Below are positions 60,911 to 64,000 of a DNA stretch of 64,000 nt, in pieces. The notes below the pieces were generated by a model. That model saw only the letters and a program-made list of their open reading frames with translations, searched no databases and was not told the origin of the DNA. This DNA comes from Rotaria socialis (taxonomy: Eukaryota > Rotifera > Eurotatoria > Philodinida > Philodinidae). How positions within the stretch are numbered: position 1 is the stretch's first letter; each line of letters starts with the position of its first letter. The position numbers were made by a program, and so were the translations under genes. The DNA lies in the NCBI GenBank assembly GCA_905331475.1, contig CAJNYU010001829.1, positions 1-64,000 on the forward strand. The letters run 5' to 3'.

Positions 60911-62429
60911 AAAATGTGCCTTTTCTATTGCGTGTGTGATAATTGGACTATTGATATGTGGCATCGCACTGGGCGTTGGTCTTGGATTACATTTAGGTTC
61001 TACTTCAAATAATGATGCAACCACTATATCTTCAACGAGTCAAGCAAATGCATCAACAACAGGTATAGAATTTCATTTAGATCTCTCCCTGTATAAATGT
61101 AAATATATTTTATAAAGTAGGACAAAACACAGCAACAACAATGGTTGGTAAGTTTGAATGTTCTGTTTCAAAATAAAGTACCTATTGAAACCCGATGATT
61201 TAGCGAACATAACATCATTATCTACGAGTTCAACTAATACTATACTGATCAACTCAAGTACGTTGGTACCAACAATATCAATGACAACGAATGTATCACT
61301 AATTTCAACGTCTTCAACGGCATCGATAGCCACACCCACCACTTCGACCACATCAATCACTTGGACATCCTCAACAACTTCGATCACACCCACCACTTCG
61401 ACAACCTCGACTACTTCGATCACACCCACCACTTCGACAACCTCGACTACTACAGCACCGACGTATTGTTAGTGTAGCTTCCCTTGTTTTACCGATAATT
61501 ATCAAATCGAATGCTTTTAGGTCCAAACTGGACATGGAACGGCACTGGAATAATAGTTGCTGGTACGGGAACTAGTGGTTCTGCATTAAACGCACTAAAC
61601 CAACCGTGGAATATATTTATCGATTCATTAACAGATATTCTTTATGTCGCTGATTCACTAAACCATCGCATTATCAAATATCTACCCAATGCAACATCTG
61701 GAATAGTCGTAGCTGGCACTGGTAGTAGTAGTTCACTATCTAACGGGTTAAATACACCAAAAGATGTATTTGTGGACTCATCAGGAAATATTTTCGTTGC
61801 TGATTCTGTAAATCATCGTATACAATTTTTTCCAAATGGCAGCTTAACAGCCTCAACAATTTCAACAACTTGGAATGTTGGCACGTTAAATGGAGTCTTT
61901 TTTTTACAATAAGACAACTTATGCAAGCGATTTTGATAATAGTGCTGTGTGGGCGAACGGTACGGCTGTAGCTGGTAATCAAGGAGCCGGTAGTAATTTG
62001 AACCAATTGAATCAACCGCAAGGCTTCACCATCGATACGCAGTATAACAAAAGTACGATGTATATAGCAAATTCAAATCAACACACTATAGTTCAATGGC
62101 TACCAGGTGCATCAGCAGGTACCATAGTCGCTGGTATAAATGGTGTGCGAAATGGTCTAAATACGACGTTTGATTTTCCATTAGCTATAAAACTTGATTC
62201 TTATGCCAATCTATTCATTGCTGACAATAATAATCATCGTATTCAACTGTATTGTCGATATCCAAATGTTAGTTCAACCGGACGAACTATAGCAGGCACA
62301 TCAGGGATATCTGGAAGCACACAAACGTTGCTAAAATATCCAGCTGGACTTGCTTTAGATTCATTGTTGAATTTATACGTTTCGGACACGAGCAATAATA
62401 GAGTACTAAAATTTATGCGTATTACGTAA
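60911..62429 (+). CDS. Type II membrane protein with mucin stalk and NHL repeats (one-base frameshift)
   Basis: Exons 60911-61062, 61121-61147, 61204-61467 and 61521-62429. The first found exon encodes a helix of about 24 residues (IACVIIGLLICGIALGVGLG) after a short basic segment; its true start lies in an upstream exon I could not locate. A Ser/Thr-rich stalk follows, including near-identical repeats of SITPTTSTTSTT. Then come five or six NHL blades with the typical VADSLNHRI, VADSVNHRI and IADNNNHRI strands and VAGTG/VAGIN turns, predicting an extracellular beta-propeller; the first blade opens CPNWTWN. At 61898-61905 a run of eight T throws the frame by one; seven T would join the two halves perfectly (VFFYNKTTY). 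Either a sequencing error in a homopolymer or a recent lesion. Ligand unknown. Confidence 0.75.
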
Positions 62430-64000
62430 AAACTTGACTTTCATTTTTTTGCTTTGTGTTTTTTTCAAATCAAATTTATCTATCCCACTTTTTCTGCATG
62501 AATAAAAGTGAACATTTCTTTCATGGAATTAATCATTTTCTATATATATATATTTATAGTATGGCATCAGTCATCGTTTGTGCCAATCAGATACTGGTTC
62601 ATATGAACTCACACATATAATGAGCTATTCATAAAAATGACTTGTTCTATAGATATGATTATTTAAATTACCAAGACGCATCAGCGAGTAATAATATACT
62701 GGTTGCTAATCTTCGACTGTAGAATTAGCTTGTATATACACCTACATCTATTTCTTAGGTTTGCATCACAAAAATGCTGACTTCGGATGCGTACGAGACG
62801 GACTACATGAATGCTTTGCTTCGCATTGCATTAATAATGCAAATCAGAAATGCATAAAATATAACTTGATCTACTTCTTTTCTTTACTATTTATATTGCA
62901 TATTTTTATGCGTAATATTCATAAAATGTTTTCGGTTATTAATATTTTTTCTGTATTTTGTTATATTCTACGTTTTGTAACTTGTTTTGATCATTGCCAG
63001 TGATCCTTCTGGATAATGTATTGTGAATAAAAAAAATATTTTATTTCACACATGGCATATATTTTATTTACTCTGTTGTTCACTCTGAAAATTATTCTAA
63101 TATCATAAATACCTATTTATCTCGATTAACTTCATAGAAGAACAGAATATATGGTATTTTTCATATCTCATATTGAAGCAATACAGAAGAACATTATTTG
63201 GCAACAAAATTGCTGCAAAATATTTTTTATGAATAGCGACTGGGATACCAACCCTAGTATGAAGTCATTTTTATTTTTCGCTGAGCGTCCTGTAGTGTTC
63301 GATCATACAGGATTGATTTCATTTTATCTCTCCTATAACCTTCATTCTATAATATGAAGTCATTTTTGTTTTTCGTTGCGTGTTCTATCCACTGTTCGCC
63401 CAGGAAGACTTTTTTCTCTGTATTGTTTATTACCCAGAAGTTTTTTCCAGCAATGTTCAAGGACTGAAGTTTAGGAATTCTCCTGATACCTAGAAATCCC
63501 AGCCAAAAGAAATAATACCTTCGAGGAAACGAGAACTGATCAAGAAACCATCACATATCCTAATTCATTCTCCTATCCATTTCTTCACATTAAGTAATGT
63601 TAGGATAATATAACAAAATGCTTACAAAACAGATTCGAAAAATCTTTGAAAAATTCGTCTGTGAAAATTCTTGTAATCAGAAGTCAACAATATGGAGTAT
63701 TTAGAAATTGATTCTTAGCTAGGAGATACGAATTAAATTTATTGTAGTTCTTTGACTTTATTGAAGGTTTTTCTCTAGTTTGTTGAAATGTGATTAAAAC
63801 CAGTCATATCATTTGTCTGACTAAGAGTATACAAAATGGCGAATAATGATCAAAAAATGGTCTTCCTTGTCAGTTCAACATCATTTTCATCATCAAAAAT
63901 AAAAACTAGTAATCAAGGAAATTATTTAGATTAGAAATTTTCTTGAAATTAAAAAGTAGCGAATTCCATATTTCAAAATATCGTTATTGCTTAGTCTCAA
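62430..64000. other. Non-coding with a short direct duplication
   Basis: TA microsatellite near 62540-62552. Two similar units of about 45 bp begin TATGAAGTCATTTTT at about 63258 and 63353. No gene recognised to the window end. Confidence 0.4.

Noticed and set aside
61073..61432. Valine/glutamate-rich protein on the minus strand
   Set aside because: Antisense shadow of the repetitive Ser/Thr stalk of the NHL gene.

Overview
This is a eukaryotic, AT-rich window with split genes. Splice sites are mostly GTAAGT/GTATGN...TTTAG, and most introns are 40-80 nt. The protein families point to a small-genome metazoan: an SK-type potassium channel, a BIR/RING inhibitor of apoptosis, a KMT2C/D-type PHD protein, FEM-1, uromodulin-type D8C, NHL-repeat and kinesin-light-chain-like TPR proteins, and FLYWCH/Mutator remnants. 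From family resemblance alone I favour a bdelloid rotifer (Rotaria/Adineta-like). That is an inference from memory of families, not a database result.

Layout. 0.9-3.0 kb: SLC15-type transporter (minus, 8 exons). 6.4-8.4 kb: decayed type II membrane protein. 10.8-12.5 kb: SK channel (plus, 4 exons). 14.3-16.1 kb: decayed FEM-1 homologue. 16.9-17.0 kb: small hAT-like element with a perfect 8-bp target duplication. 17.1-17.9 kb: decayed GNAT-like gene. 19.3-21.1 kb: three-BIR plus RING IAP (minus, 3 exons). 22.2-24.7 kb: nest of duplicated repeats and a TA-flanked foldback MITE. 25.5-26.1 kb: secreted Cys-rich protein. 26.6-27.5 kb: decayed serine hydrolase. 29.9-30.4 kb: terminal-inverted-repeat element. 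31.5-32.3 kb: membrane-anchored D8C protein. 35.1-48.1 kb: 23-exon gene for the PHD/HMG half of KMT2C/D, whose longer introns carry mobile elements. 49.4-52.2 kb: decayed P-loop gene split by a MITE. 53.8-55.5 kb: TPR protein. 56.1-57.7 kb: FLYWCH fragment sandwiched between a foldback element and a Mutator-like terminus. 60.9-62.4 kb: mucin-stalk NHL protein with a one-base frameshift.

The most interesting observation is the KMT2C/D-like gene. I could join all 23 exons in one consistent frame by hand (about 2,455 codons). It ends in an ordinary stop without FYRN, FYRC or SET domains, and none follow in the next 2.7 kb. This is the layout of Drosophila Lpt (cara mitad), the separated N-terminal half of the trr/Lpt pair. 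A second theme is very recent and older DNA-transposon traffic: at least seven inverted-repeat elements of several families, some with readable target duplications, and one FLYWCH fragment that may connect an autonomous Mutator-like element to its deletion derivative. A third theme is the high share of decayed genes, about six, among intact ones. Exon ends and residue counts were worked out by hand and may be off by a few bases or residues.
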